The notes below the pieces were generated by a model, which worked only from the letters and a program-made list of their open reading frames with translations, was not told the DNA's origin and did no database searches. Of a stretch of DNA of 64,000 nucleotides, positions 38,148 to 46,878 are shown piece by piece (position 1 is the first letter of the stretch; each line of letters begins with the position of its first letter). The stretch comes from Nocardia colli (GTDB taxonomy: Bacteria; Actinomycetota; Actinomycetes; Mycobacteriales; Mycobacteriaceae), in assembly GCF_008704205.1 (NCBI RefSeq), contig NZ_VXLC01000004.1:1-64000 (forward strand), given 5' to 3'. A program made the translations under genes and the position numbers.

Positions 38148-39518
38148 CTACGGCCGCGCCAGGCACGCGGCGGCGATCGGCACCGCCGTGGCCAGGTCGG
38201 GCCAGGACAGCGCGGTGTAACCGAGCGTGACGCCGAAGTGGTGCCGCCGCGCGCTGTGGTGGTAGCGGGCGAGCGGGTCGAGGGCGACGCCCCGCGTGCG
38301 GGCCGCGGCGACGCTGCGTTCCTCGGCCTCGGCCGAGGCGAGCGGCACCACCACGTGCGAGCCCGCGTCGTCGCCGATGACCTCTAGTCCGTGGCGGCGC
38401 AGTTCGCTCACCATGAGGGCGCGCCGGGGCGGCAGCTCGCGGCGCAGGCGGCGCAGGTGCCTGGCCAGGTCGCCGTGCGCGGCGAGCGCGACGAACACCT
38501 GCTGGCCCGCCGGACTCGGGCTGGTTCCGGTCCGGTTGCGATGCGCGACAACGGCATTGGCGATGGCCGGCGCGGCGACCAGCCAGCCGACGCCGAGGCT
38601 CGGCGAGAGGATCTTGCTGGTGGTGCCGAGATGCACGACCACATCCGGCGCCATCGCGGCCAGCAGGGGCAACGGCGCGGTGTCGTAGCGCAATTCGCCG
38701 TCGTAGTCGTCTTCGATGATGAGCAGTGCCTGTCGGCGAGCGTGCTCGACCAGTTCGACCCGGCGCGCGGCGGGCAGTCGGGCGCCGAGCGGAAACTGGT
38801 GTGCCGGTGTGCAATACACGGCTTTGATGTTCGACGGCAACAGGTCGACGCGCAGACCGTGCGCGTCGATCGGGACGGGCAGAACCCGGATGCCGGCCGC
38901 CGCGAATGCTCCTGCGGCGCGCTGATATCCGGGGTCCTCCATCGCGATGGCGTCGCCGGGGGACAGCAGTGCCGCCGCGAGTTCGCCTACGGCGGAACTG
39001 GTTCCGGCCGTCGCGAGCACCACCGTTTCGCTGCCCGCGCCGAGTCCGCGATGGCGGAGCAGATGTTCGACGATCGCCGCGCGGAAATCCGGCTCGCCCG
39101 CCCGATCCTTGCGGACCAGCGGCGAAAGGTCGGCGGCGGCGCGCCAGGCCCGCCGCCACGCGGGCCGATCGATGGCGTCGGCGCACGGCGCGCCGGGTTG
39201 CAGGTCGAGCAGTGGCGGACCGTCGTCCACTCCGTCCGGCTGACGTGGGCGCAGCGGCGCGGCCGGCGGCGCGGTGGTCAGATACGTACCCGAACCGCGT
39301 TTTCCGCTGATCCAGCCCTCGGCATGCAGTTGATCGAAGGCGGCGGCCACCACGGTGCGGCTCACGCCGAGCCGTTCGGCGAGCGCGCGCGACGACGGCA
39401 ACCGGTCGCCGCCGCGCAGCAGCCCATTGCTCGCCGCGGCCCGCAGCCCGTCGGCGACCTGCACCGACAGCGGCTCCGGCAGCGCGCGGTCGAGCTCGAG
39501 CGGGAGTTCGTCGAGCAC
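38148..39518 (-). CDS. MocR/PdxR-type regulator (GntR HTH plus aminotransferase domain)
   Basis: A 456-residue fusion. The N-terminal GntR winged helix (about 15-80) has LPSSRALAERLGVSRTVVAAAFDQLHAEGWISGKRGSGTYL. The large class-I aminotransferase-like domain has EDPGYQRA, IIEDDYDGELRYD and the PLP lysine region GTTSKILSPSLGVGW. Such proteins sense PLP or a PLP adduct and often control vitamin B6 or GABA genes. Start GTG 39518 follows GAGGTGA. It is divergent from a pyridoxamine-phosphate-oxidase-fold gene with an inverted repeat between them, its probable target. Confidence 0.93.
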   Translation of the reverse strand: MLDELPLELDRALPEPLSVQVADGLRAAASNGLLRGGDRLPSSRALAERLGVSRTVVAAAFDQLHAEGWISGKRGSGTYLTTAPPAAPLRPRQPDGVDDGPPLLDLQPGAPCADAIDRPAWRRAWRAAADLSPLVRKDRAGEPDFRAAIVEHLLRHRGLGAGSETVVLATAGTSSAVGELAAALLSPGDAIAMEDPGYQRAAGAFAAAGIRVLPVPIDAHGLRVDLLPSNIKAVYCTPAHQFPLGARLPAARRVELVEHARRQALLIIEDDYDGELRYDTAPLPLLAAMAPDVVVHLGTTSKILSPSLGVGWLVAAPAIANAVVAHRNRTGTSPSPAGQQVFVALAAHGDLARHLRRLRRELPPRRALMVSELRRHGLEVIGDDAGSHVVVPLASAEAEERSVAAARTRGVALDPLARYHHSARRHHFGVTLGYTALSWPDLATAVPIAAACLARP

Positions 39519-39557
39519 CGGTCACCTCACGAATGGACTGTGTGAATTTGCTTGAAT

Positions 39558-39576
39558 TGGCACTTTCATAATGCCA
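39558..39576. promoter_or_regulatory. Inverted repeat between MocR gene and FMN-binding protein gene
   Basis: TGGCA, 9 nt, TGCCA at 39558-39576 in the 80-bp divergent gap, which is clearly A/T-richer than its surroundings. A candidate MocR operator overlapping the promoter of the FMN-binding protein gene. Confidence 0.5.
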
Positions 39577-39598
39577 CTCCGGACTAGATGCTGGTCTT

Positions 39599-40291
39599 AT
39601 GACGCAATCGGCCGATCTCCGAACCCCACTTTCGCCGACCCCGCGCAGCACGCTGACCCGGTCGAAGGAACGTGCGCGCAGCGAGCGCGCGGACCTCGAC
39701 GCCGTCCTCGACGCGGGCCTGGTGTGCCACCTCGGCGTGCTGCTCGGCGGTGCGCCGGTGGTGCTGCCCTCCATCTACGGACGCGACGGCGACACCCTCT
39801 ACCTGCACGGCTCGACCGGGGCAGGCAATCTGCGCGCCGCCTTGGCCACGGATATCTCGGTCGCGGTCACGCTGGTCGACGGCGTCGTCTATGCCCGCTC
39901 GGCGTTCCACTTCTCCATGAACTTCCGCTCGGCGGTGGTGCACGGCCGCGCGGTGGAGGTCACCGAGCCCGCGGATCGGATGCACGCGCTCGAGGTGATC
40001 ACCGAGCACGCCGCGCCGGGCGCCTGGTCACGGGTGCGGTTGCCGAACAAGAAGGAACTGGCCGCGACCCTGGTGCTCGCGCTCGATCTGACCGAGGCCT
40101 CGGTGAAGGTCCGCAGCGGCGGCCCCAACGACGATCCGGCGGATATCGAGCACGGCGGGGTGTGGGCAGGTGTGCTGCCGGTGCGCCAGGTCTGGGGCGA
40201 GCCGATCGACGCAGCCGACCTCCAGCCGGGACTCGCGGTGCCGGGCGACGTGCTCGAGCGCGCGGAACCCGGTCTCGTGCCGGCGCGGTGA
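39599..40291 (+). CDS. Pyridoxamine 5'-phosphate oxidase-fold FMN-binding protein
   Basis: A 230-residue split-beta-barrel flavin protein. It contains GLVCHLGVLLGGAPVVLPSIYGRDGDTLYLHGSTGAGNLRAA and YARSAFHFSMNFRSAVVHGRAVEV, typical of the Pyridox_ox_2 family, which binds FMN or F420-like cofactors. It is not a canonical PdxH, since the PLP-site signature is not seen. The role is unknown; the divergent MocR regulator suggests a link to vitamin B6 or amine metabolism. ATG 39599 is the clear start. Confidence 0.85.
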   Translation: MTQSADLRTPLSPTPRSTLTRSKERARSERADLDAVLDAGLVCHLGVLLGGAPVVLPSIYGRDGDTLYLHGSTGAGNLRAALATDISVAVTLVDGVVYARSAFHFSMNFRSAVVHGRAVEVTEPADRMHALEVITEHAAPGAWSRVRLPNKKELAATLVLALDLTEASVKVRSGGPNDDPADIEHGGVWAGVLPVRQVWGEPIDAADLQPGLAVPGDVLERAEPGLVPAR

Positions 40292-40395
40292 CACCGACAC
40301 GGCGGCTGTTTGCCTCGGCGTAGCCAGGCGAGCGGTCAACCGGCCCTATGGTGGGGTGGTTGCCGATGTTTCGCACCACCTCACCGGAGGCCGGC

Positions 40396-41256
40396 GTGAC
40401 GAGATTCCGCAAGACCTTCGCGGCAACGGCCGCGGTGCTCGCCGTGGTCGGCGCGATGGTGATCAGCCTGACGCTGTATCAGGTGCAGAAGGACCATGGC
40501 CAGACGCTGCATGTCATCGGCGACAGCGACGTGGCCGACCGGGTCGACGTCGAGGTCGTGGTCATCCAGATCGATGCCGCCGTGCAGGAATTGACCGTTC
40601 AGCTGGTGCCGTCGCCGCGCGGTGCGCTGGCCGACGAATTCGGTCGATTCCGCAGCGACGCGACGATCTACACCTCCGGGATGAAACCGGAACCGATCCG
40701 GATCAAGGCGGGCGACCTGATCTCGGCCGCGGAGGTCCGGATCGCCATGGGGGGTGGCGGCATGATCACCGACTATCCGTTCGACAAGTACCGCGCGCAC
40801 ATCGATGTCGCGGCCGACGCCGGTGACCATGCCGTGCCCGTGACGATCGGCCTGTTCAGCCTCGACGCGTTCTTCAAGATCACGCCGCAGGTGGACGACG
40901 AACAGCACGGCGACGGGATCGGCACCACCGTGACGGTCGCCCGCTCGACCGCGTCGCTCACCTTCGCGCTGTTCGTCATCGTGCTGATGCTCGGATTGGC
41001 GCTGGCCGCAGCCACCGCCGCGTTCTACGTGCTCGCGGGTCGCCGTGGCCTGATCTGGCCCGCCAATACCCTGATGGCGGCCGTGCTGTTCGCGATGATC
41101 CCGCTGCGCAACGCGGTACCCGGCGCGCCGCCCATCGGATCGATCATCGACTTCGGCTCCTTCTTCATCGCCGAAACCGTGGTGGCGCTGTCGTTGATCT
41201 GCACGGTGCTGGTCGGGTATCGGCACGAGGTGGTGAAGGAGCGCGAGGACGCCTAG
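40396..41256 (+). CDS. DUF4436 family membrane protein
   Basis: A 286-residue membrane protein. One helix near the N-terminus (TFAATAAVLAVVGAMVISLTLY) is followed by an extracytoplasmic domain of about 165 residues. Three helices close to the C-terminus follow: SLTFALFVIVLMLGLALAAATAAFYVLAG, WPANTLMAAVLFAMIPL and FFIAETVVALSLICTVLVGY. The segment PLRNAVPGAPPIGSIIDFGSFF is characteristic of DUF4436. The function is unknown. Start GTG 40396 was chosen for GGAGG 6 nt upstream. Its stop overlaps the convergent lipase stop by 4 bp. Confidence 0.85.
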   Translation: MTRFRKTFAATAAVLAVVGAMVISLTLYQVQKDHGQTLHVIGDSDVADRVDVEVVVIQIDAAVQELTVQLVPSPRGALADEFGRFRSDATIYTSGMKPEPIRIKAGDLISAAEVRIAMGGGGMITDYPFDKYRAHIDVAADAGDHAVPVTIGLFSLDAFFKITPQVDDEQHGDGIGTTVTVARSTASLTFALFVIVLMLGLALAAATAAFYVLAGRRGLIWPANTLMAAVLFAMIPLRNAVPGAPPIGSIIDFGSFFIAETVVALSLICTVLVGYRHEVVKEREDA

Positions 41257-42647
41257 TTGCCGATGGCTTGACCGAGCAGAGCTCGAACCGCGGTGGGGAG
41301 GAGTTCCGTTGCGGCCTGGGCGAATTGCGGATCGGTCACGATGGTGGTCGGACTGCTGATCGCGCAACCCGGTTGGGCGGGAACGCCGTTCAATCGATCA
41401 CGTAGCCAGTGGAAGGCGCCGGGGATGTGGGTTGCCACGCCGGAGATGTGCTCCGCCAACAGCTCTCGCACGTAGGTGACGCTGGGCGCGCCCTCGGCGC
41501 AGTACTTGTCGACCAGCCGGTCGACGCCGGAACTGGGCAGGATCTCGTCGTTCCGGGCGTGGTAGATGTACACCGGTACCGACGGAGTGGCCTGGCCCAG
41601 TGCGTTTTCCGTGATCATGCGCTGCACCACGGGCAGTTCGAGCGGGTCGCCGCCGCGGAAGGAGCCGAAGAAGTTGTAGAACGGCACGATCGCCGTACCC
41701 ATGGGATGGCACAGGATCGACTTCGACCCGATCAAGAGCTGGCCAAGCGGATCGACCCGATCCCGAATCAGCTCGCGGAACTCCGGATACTCGTTGGCGA
41801 AGCCTGCCAGCACGCCCGTGAGCAGACCGGTGTAGACGCCGCCGTTGTTGTGCCGCAACGCCTCCGGGAAATCGGCCGCCGCAACGCCGCCGGCGGCGAC
41901 GCCGACGATGTTCAGCTCCGGCGCGTACCGCTGTTTCAGCTCGGCGGCGAACGAACTGGGAATGGTGCCGCCGGAGTAACCCCACAGGGCCGTCGGCGTA
42001 TCCACGCCGGACAGCTGTGCGGGCGCGAAGCTCTCCACCGCGCGGATGCCGTCCAGCGTGGCCTGCGCGCTGATCCGGGAGACGCCGTACGCGGAATTGG
42101 GGCCCTCGTGGTCGGGCAGCGCGACCGTCCAGCCCTGTCCGATGCCTGCCGCGATCGGGATCAGGATCTCCGCCGCGTTGACGTAATCCGCTGGGATGGA
42201 ACCGGATTGCACGACATAGGACGGCGCACAGTACTGGGCGGCGCTGTCCTCGGCGATCTGATACGACAGCAGTTTACGGCCGCCCTCCGGTGCCTGGCCG
42301 CGCGGCTTCAGGACCGTCGTGACCGTCGAGATGGCCGCGCCGAAGCTGTTCGTCGTCCGATAGAGCAACTGCCACGCATCGATATTCAGTTGGGCGAAGC
42401 CGAAATACGCGGGCGTGATGGTGCGGGCGCGCAGCACCTGTCCCGGTTCGGCGGCCGCGACGACGCCGGCCGCCGGTCGGTAGAACTCGTCGAGCTCGGG
42501 CGGCAGGGTGAGGGCGGGCGTCGGCTCGACGCGGACCGCGCCGGCGTCCGCCGGCTCGGCCGTCGCCAGGAGCGGAACGGACAGCGATAGCAGTAGGCCG
42601 AGCACGGTCGCAGTGGTGATGACGCGGCGTCGTTGCGTTTGTCTCAT
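41253..42647 (-). CDS. Secreted lipase (LIP family)
   Basis: A 464-residue exported lipase. The signal peptide (MRQTQRRRVITTATVLGLLL onward) probably ends near residue 30 (ATA/EPADAG). The LIP-family core includes LLSYQIAEDSAAQYCAPSY, the nucleophile Ser225 in LWGYSGGTIPSS, an Asp region HARNDEILPSSG and the His region GVATHIPGAFHWL. Cys pairs suggest disulfides in the secreted form. It resembles actinobacterial secretory lipases active on triacylglycerols; here the substrate is inferred. Start ATG 42647 follows GAGAGAAG. It is divergent from a PucR regulator with about 200 bp between. Confidence 0.93.
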   Translation of the reverse strand: MRQTQRRRVITTATVLGLLLSLSVPLLATAEPADAGAVRVEPTPALTLPPELDEFYRPAAGVVAAAEPGQVLRARTITPAYFGFAQLNIDAWQLLYRTTNSFGAAISTVTTVLKPRGQAPEGGRKLLSYQIAEDSAAQYCAPSYVVQSGSIPADYVNAAEILIPIAAGIGQGWTVALPDHEGPNSAYGVSRISAQATLDGIRAVESFAPAQLSGVDTPTALWGYSGGTIPSSFAAELKQRYAPELNIVGVAAGGVAAADFPEALRHNNGGVYTGLLTGVLAGFANEYPEFRELIRDRVDPLGQLLIGSKSILCHPMGTAIVPFYNFFGSFRGGDPLELPVVQRMITENALGQATPSVPVYIYHARNDEILPSSGVDRLVDKYCAEGAPSVTYVRELLAEHISGVATHIPGAFHWLRDRLNGVPAQPGCAISSPTTIVTDPQFAQAATELLPTAVRALLGQAIGN

Positions 42648-42844
42648 CGGGCTTCTCTCTGTGCGCGATCCCAATGCGATACACCGTGGCAGGGCAATGT
42701 GCTGCGGGTCACCGTTCGTGCGACAAGGAAATCCCCCGGGTGTTTGTGCATCGGACGGGACGCCGGGTTGGCCACGTGCACTAATCGATGTTGTCCGGAA
42801 GTGCCTATTGTCGAGAGCGGTTTGTGTATGTAAACAATGTGCGG

Positions 42845-44044
42845 ATGACCGTTCCCTCCGATCCCGCCGCGCTGGCCGAGTTCTCCGACTATGTGCGGGC
42901 GGCGCTGCCCGATGTTGCTCGTGATCTGCTGTCCGTGGTGCTCGGCGAGGTGCCGTCGTATCGGGAGCTGTCCGCCGACAAGATCGGCCGAGACCTGCCG
43001 CTGGCCGCGGAGGCGAACTTGCGGCTGTTCCTGCGGTCGCTGGCCGAGGGCCGGGCGCCGCGGCCGGACGAGCTGACCGAACTGATCGACATCGCGGTGC
43101 GGCGGGCCCGCGCCGGGATCCCGCTCGACACCGTGCTGTCGGTGTATCACCTCGGCGCGGTGGCCGCGTGGAACTCGGTCGCCGCCTTGGCGACAACGCC
43201 GGAGCAGCGCGAACAGCTCTTGGCCGCAGTGCCTTACGTGCTCGGATATCTCGGCGCGGTGACGCCCGGGGTCGCGGGCGCGTATCTGCGCGAGCGGCAG
43301 GATCTGCACTGGGAGCAGCGGGAGGCCAAACGCGCGGTGGCGCAGGCGCTGGTCCGCGGCAACCCCGTCGACCTGCTGGCCGAGCGGTTCGGCATCGCGC
43401 TGGACGGCGGGTTCGATGTGCTGGTGTTCCGGGTGGCCGAGCCGGAATCCTCGGGTGCGAACCGGCCGGTGTTGCGCATCGTGCAGACCGAGATCGACGC
43501 GGTGTCCAGCCGGGTGCTGAGTTCCGTCGAGCGGGGCGGCGGAGTGGTGCTGGTGCCGGGCGCCGAAGGCGAACTCGCCACTGCCCTGGATGCTTTCGTC
43601 ACCCGGGTCGCGCAGGGGACCGGCGCGCGCACGGTCGCCGGATTCGCCACCGCGGCCGGCGTGCACGACGTGCCCGCCGCCGCCGAGGAGGCGGGGGAAA
43701 TCGCCAGGCTCGCCTACCAACTCCGGCGGCCGACCGCCGTGTACCGGATGGCCGACCTGGCGTTGCAGTATCAACTCGCGCGCCCGGGGCCCGCGCGGAC
43801 CTGGCTGCTCACCCTGCTCGATCCGTTGCGCGACCAGCCGCACCTGATGGAGGCGTTGCGTGCGCTCATCGACAACGACTACAACCGGCAGCAGGCCGCG
43901 GCCGCGCTTGTCGTGCACCGGAATACGCTCAACTACCGGCTCAACCGGATCGGGACGGTCACCGGCTACGACCCCAACCGGCCGGATCATGCTCAGCTTT
44001 TCGCCGCCGCGCTCACGGCCAGTGATATCGATGAGATGGAGTGA
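42845..44044 (+). CDS. PucR family transcriptional regulator
   Basis: A 399-residue regulator. The N-terminal half is an all-helical RsbRD/GGDEF-like sensor region seen in actinobacterial PucR proteins (VRRARAGIPLDTVLSVYHLG, then YLRERQDLHWEQREAKRAVAQALV). The C-terminal PucR helix-turn-helix has LIDNDYNRQQAAAALVVHRNTLNYRLNRIGTVTGYDP. It likely activates a nearby pathway in response to a small molecule; the divergent lipase is one candidate target. ATG 42845 was chosen; an in-frame GTG two codons earlier is also possible. Confidence 0.9.
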   Translation: MTVPSDPAALAEFSDYVRAALPDVARDLLSVVLGEVPSYRELSADKIGRDLPLAAEANLRLFLRSLAEGRAPRPDELTELIDIAVRRARAGIPLDTVLSVYHLGAVAAWNSVAALATTPEQREQLLAAVPYVLGYLGAVTPGVAGAYLRERQDLHWEQREAKRAVAQALVRGNPVDLLAERFGIALDGGFDVLVFRVAEPESSGANRPVLRIVQTEIDAVSSRVLSSVERGGGVVLVPGAEGELATALDAFVTRVAQGTGARTVAGFATAAGVHDVPAAAEEAGEIARLAYQLRRPTAVYRMADLALQYQLARPGPARTWLLTLLDPLRDQPHLMEALRALIDNDYNRQQAAAALVVHRNTLNYRLNRIGTVTGYDPNRPDHAQLFAAALTASDIDEME

Positions 44045-44051
44045 GGACAGG

Positions 44052-45302
44052 TCACCAAGGGTGCGCGCGCAGGCCGAGTTCCAGCAGCGTTTTCTGCGCC
44101 GAATCCGTTAAGGCTGTGGATGATTCGATACCAGTTGGGTCGAGACTGACCAGCGACAGCAGGTAGTCGTCGCCGATGCGGCAGAGATAGCCGGACAGCC
44201 GGGTTCGCGGGAGCTGTGCGGCGGTCAGACCGGGATGGATTGCCCGCGCGGCGACGCCGAGGCAGCGGTGCGGACCGAGGGTGCGCAGTGTGGCGGGCAA
44301 GGTTCCGATGTTGGAGCACAGGATGTCTCGCTCACCGGCGCCCTTGGACAAGGCGTAGGCCCAGCGGTCGGGGATCACCTGGAGCAGTTCCTCGGGCATG
44401 CCGCCGGGGCTGGACATGCGGCGTTCGTAGGCGGCGCGTGCTTTCTCGCGGATGGTCGAGGGGTTGTCGCTGCGGTCGATGGCAATGTCGGTCATCGATA
44501 GATCGTTGTCGACCCGGGGCTCGTCGCGGGTGTCGACCGGGAGGCTGGCGTCGATGGTGTCGGGCTGGAAGCCGCTGGCCCACAGCACATTCGCGGTCAA
44601 CGCGATGAACAAGCTGTTGGCGGTGCCGTCCTGTGCGGTGGCCGCGGCATCCCACTCGGCGACGGCGCATTGGAGTACCGCGCTGTGCGTCCGAACGGGC
44701 TCGTCGGTGCGGTCGCGGCGCTTTACCCGAGGCGGCTGGTCCGGAATGCCGCGGCGCAATGCATTCGCGGTCCCGCGCAGTACGATCGACCACTGACTTC
44801 GCGCATCGGCCCAGTCCGACTCCGGAGCGGCGAGCGGACCAGACGAGTCGCCGGCAGTCAGGGACGTACCACCGAGCGCATCGTCCACCGCGAGCACCAA
44901 TGCTCGACCGTCGGCGAGTGCATGCGAACAGGTAAGGGAGACCAGGGAGCCGCCGTCATCGAGCGCGATGGCGGACAGTCGCCAGCCGGGACCGGATTCG
45001 GGGTCGAGATCGGCACCCTGTGCGTCGGCCCACTCCATGAGCGCGGTGGTGGGGATCGGCCGATCGGCGAGTGCGAGGGGATAGGCGCGGGTATTCGCTT
45101 GCCAGGCGCGTCGAGCGCCCGGCACCCGCGGCCGAATCACCCGCCGCCCCAGTTGCCCGGTACGCAATGCCGCGTGCACCGCGTGCAGCAGCGCCGGATC
45201 GATGCGGTCGGCGGTGCGCCACAAGCCTTGCAGCGCAATGGGGGTGCCGAGGCCACGATGGGTACGCAGGAAGATCTCGTCGACCACGCTCAACCGGCCC
45301 AT
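44052..45302 (-). CDS. Condensation-fold acyltransferase (PapA/WS-DGAT-like)
   Basis: A 416-residue protein related to CoA- or carrier-dependent acyltransferases. It starts MGRLSVVDEIFLRTHRGLG, as in PapA/WS-DGAT proteins. The catalytic HxxxDG motif is present as SHALADG (His127, Asp131). The second half has SLFIALTANVLWASGF, SLPVDTRDEPRVDNDLSM and DILCSNIGTLP, also family features. Such enzymes esterify hydroxyls of lipids or alcohols. There is no adjacent polyketide synthase gene, so its partner is unknown. ATG 45302 was chosen; GTG 45311 is an alternative. It is convergent with the PucR gene. Confidence 0.8.
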   Translation of the reverse strand: MGRLSVVDEIFLRTHRGLGTPIALQGLWRTADRIDPALLHAVHAALRTGQLGRRVIRPRVPGARRAWQANTRAYPLALADRPIPTTALMEWADAQGADLDPESGPGWRLSAIALDDGGSLVSLTCSHALADGRALVLAVDDALGGTSLTAGDSSGPLAAPESDWADARSQWSIVLRGTANALRRGIPDQPPRVKRRDRTDEPVRTHSAVLQCAVAEWDAAATAQDGTANSLFIALTANVLWASGFQPDTIDASLPVDTRDEPRVDNDLSMTDIAIDRSDNPSTIREKARAAYERRMSSPGGMPEELLQVIPDRWAYALSKGAGERDILCSNIGTLPATLRTLGPHRCLGVAARAIHPGLTAAQLPRTRLSGYLCRIGDDYLLSLVSLDPTGIESSTALTDSAQKTLLELGLRAHPW

Positions 45303-45375
45303 CGGGCGCACGGCTACACCTCGCTCTCGACCGCGCTCGATTCCCTTGCTTCCGTGGTTGTTTCGCCGCGCCGTC

Positions 45376-46137
45376 TCATGTCCGCGCGCCGTGCCTGCCC
45401 TCACCCGCGGCGAAGCGCTGCGCCCCGTCGAGCGCGCCGCTGGTCAGCGCGGTGATGCCGTGCTTCAGCTCGTTGCGCAGCGCGGTCTCCTCGTCCATGC
45501 CGTCCTGCTCCAGCAGCGACATCCGATCCGAGCGCAGGCAGGCCTGCGGCAGCGCGGCCAGCTCGGCGGCGAGTTGTTCTGCGGCACTGCGGGCTTCGCC
45601 GGTCGGGACGACCCGGTTCGCCAGGCCGATCTGCAAGGCCTCGGCGGCGTCGACGGGACGGCCGGTGAGCACCAGATCCATGGCGCGGCTGCTGCCGATG
45701 AGCCGCGGCAGGCGCAACGTGCCGCCGTCGATCAACGGCACGCCCCAGCGGCGGCAGAACACACCGAAGACGCTGTCCTGCTCGGCAACTCGCAGATCGC
45801 ACCACAGCGCGAGCTCCAGCCCGCCCGCGACGGCGTAACCGGAGACGGCGGCGATCACCGGCTTGGACAGCCGCATCCGGGTCGGCCCCATCGGGCCGTC
45901 GCCGTCCTCGGTGACCTGATTGGACCGCTCGGTGCCGAGGGCCTTGAGGTCGGCGCCCGCGCAGAAGGTGCCGCCGTCGCCCCAGAGCACCGCCACCGCG
46001 GCGTCCGGATCGGCGTCGAACTCGCGGAAGGCGTCGGCCAGTGCCGCGGCGGTCGGCCCGTCGACCGCGTTGCGCGCCTCGGGCCGATGCAGGATGACCG
46101 TCGTCACCGGTCCGCTGCGCTCGATTCGCACGCTCAT
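45376..46137 (-). CDS. Enoyl-CoA hydratase/isomerase family protein
   Basis: A 253-residue crotonase-fold enzyme. The first oxyanion-hole element is GTFCAGADLKALG, and the crotonase signature region reads AAVSGYAVAGGLELALWCDLRVAEQ. The catalytic Glu position of classical hydratases in the next segment is not obvious (VPLIDGGTLRLPRLIG carries Asp-Gly-Gly), so hydratase, isomerase or hydrolase activity is open. It acts on acyl-CoA thioesters. Start ATG 46137 is clear. It is divergent from a TetR gene that sits before an acyl-CoA dehydrogenase, suggesting a shared fatty-acid regulon. Confidence 0.88.
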   Translation of the reverse strand: MSVRIERSGPVTTVILHRPEARNAVDGPTAAALADAFREFDADPDAAVAVLWGDGGTFCAGADLKALGTERSNQVTEDGDGPMGPTRMRLSKPVIAAVSGYAVAGGLELALWCDLRVAEQDSVFGVFCRRWGVPLIDGGTLRLPRLIGSSRAMDLVLTGRPVDAAEALQIGLANRVVPTGEARSAAEQLAAELAALPQACLRSDRMSLLEQDGMDEETALRNELKHGITALTSGALDGAQRFAAGEGRHGART

Positions 46138-46207
46138 GACAGCACCCCACAGATTCGCTCGATCACAATCCGACCATACGCCGTAAAACCCCCCTTGTGG
46201 CAAGAAA

Positions 46208-46222
46208 TGAATACATGGTTCA
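46208..46222. promoter_or_regulatory. Operator-like inverted repeat before TetR gene
   Basis: TGAA, 7 nt, TTCA at 46208-46222 in the divergent region of the enoyl-CoA hydratase and TetR genes. It lies between two candidate TetR start codons and so favours the downstream start. Confidence 0.35.
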
Positions 46223-46230
46223 CTTCTTGG

Positions 46231-46878
46231 GTGGCCTACCGCAGAACCCCCGCAGTGCAGGCCCGCCTGGACGCGCAGGCGGGGCTGATCGTGCAGGCCG
46301 CGACCAAGGTGCTGTCCAGTGCGGGCTATGCCGGGCTGTCCATGGCGGCCGTCGCCGCGGAGGCGGGCGTGGCCACCGGGACCGTCTACAAGAACTTCGC
46401 GGGCAAGACGGAGTTGATCACCGCGGTGTTCCGCAAGGTGGTCGCCTGGGAGGTTGCTGCCGTGGCCGCCGCCAGCGCGCAGGGCACCGCCGTCGAACGG
46501 GTGACCGCCGCGGTGGAGACCTTCGCCGGGCGTGCGCTGAAGAATCCGAAACTGGCCTATGTGCTGCTCGTCGAGCCGGTGGACACCGTTGTCGACGCGG
46601 AACGGCTGCACTTTCGCCGCGCCTTCGCCGAGGCGTTCGAATCGGCGGTCGCGGAGGGTGTTTCACGCGGCGAGCTGCCCGCGCAGGACGCCCGGATGAG
46701 CGCGGCCGCGCTGGTCGGCGCGATCGGCGAGGTGCTGGTCGGCCCGCTGGCCTCGGCGCCACACGGGGAATCCGTTGTCCCCGAACTCATTACCTTCGCC
46801 TTGCGCGCACTCGGCGTGCGCGTGGAGTCGAGCTCGATCGCTCGGCAGGAATCAGGAGTGTCCGATGCAGACGCATGA
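46231..46878 (+). CDS. TetR/AcrR family transcriptional regulator
   Basis: A 215-residue repressor. The helix-turn-helix reads LSMAAVAAEAGVATGTVYKNFAGKTELITAVF, close to the fatty-acid regulator type, and a helical ligand domain follows. GTG 46231 gives the family-like start MAYRRTPAVQARLDAQ. An ATG at 46207 would add eight residues and overlap an inverted repeat, so it is less likely. Its 3' end overlaps the acyl-CoA dehydrogenase gene by 14 bp, so the two are cotranscribed. It is divergent from the enoyl-CoA hydratase gene. Confidence 0.88.
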   Translation: MAYRRTPAVQARLDAQAGLIVQAATKVLSSAGYAGLSMAAVAAEAGVATGTVYKNFAGKTELITAVFRKVVAWEVAAVAAASAQGTAVERVTAAVETFAGRALKNPKLAYVLLVEPVDTVVDAERLHFRRAFAEAFESAVAEGVSRGELPAQDARMSAAALVGAIGEVLVGPLASAPHGESVVPELITFALRALGVRVESSSIARQESGVSDADA

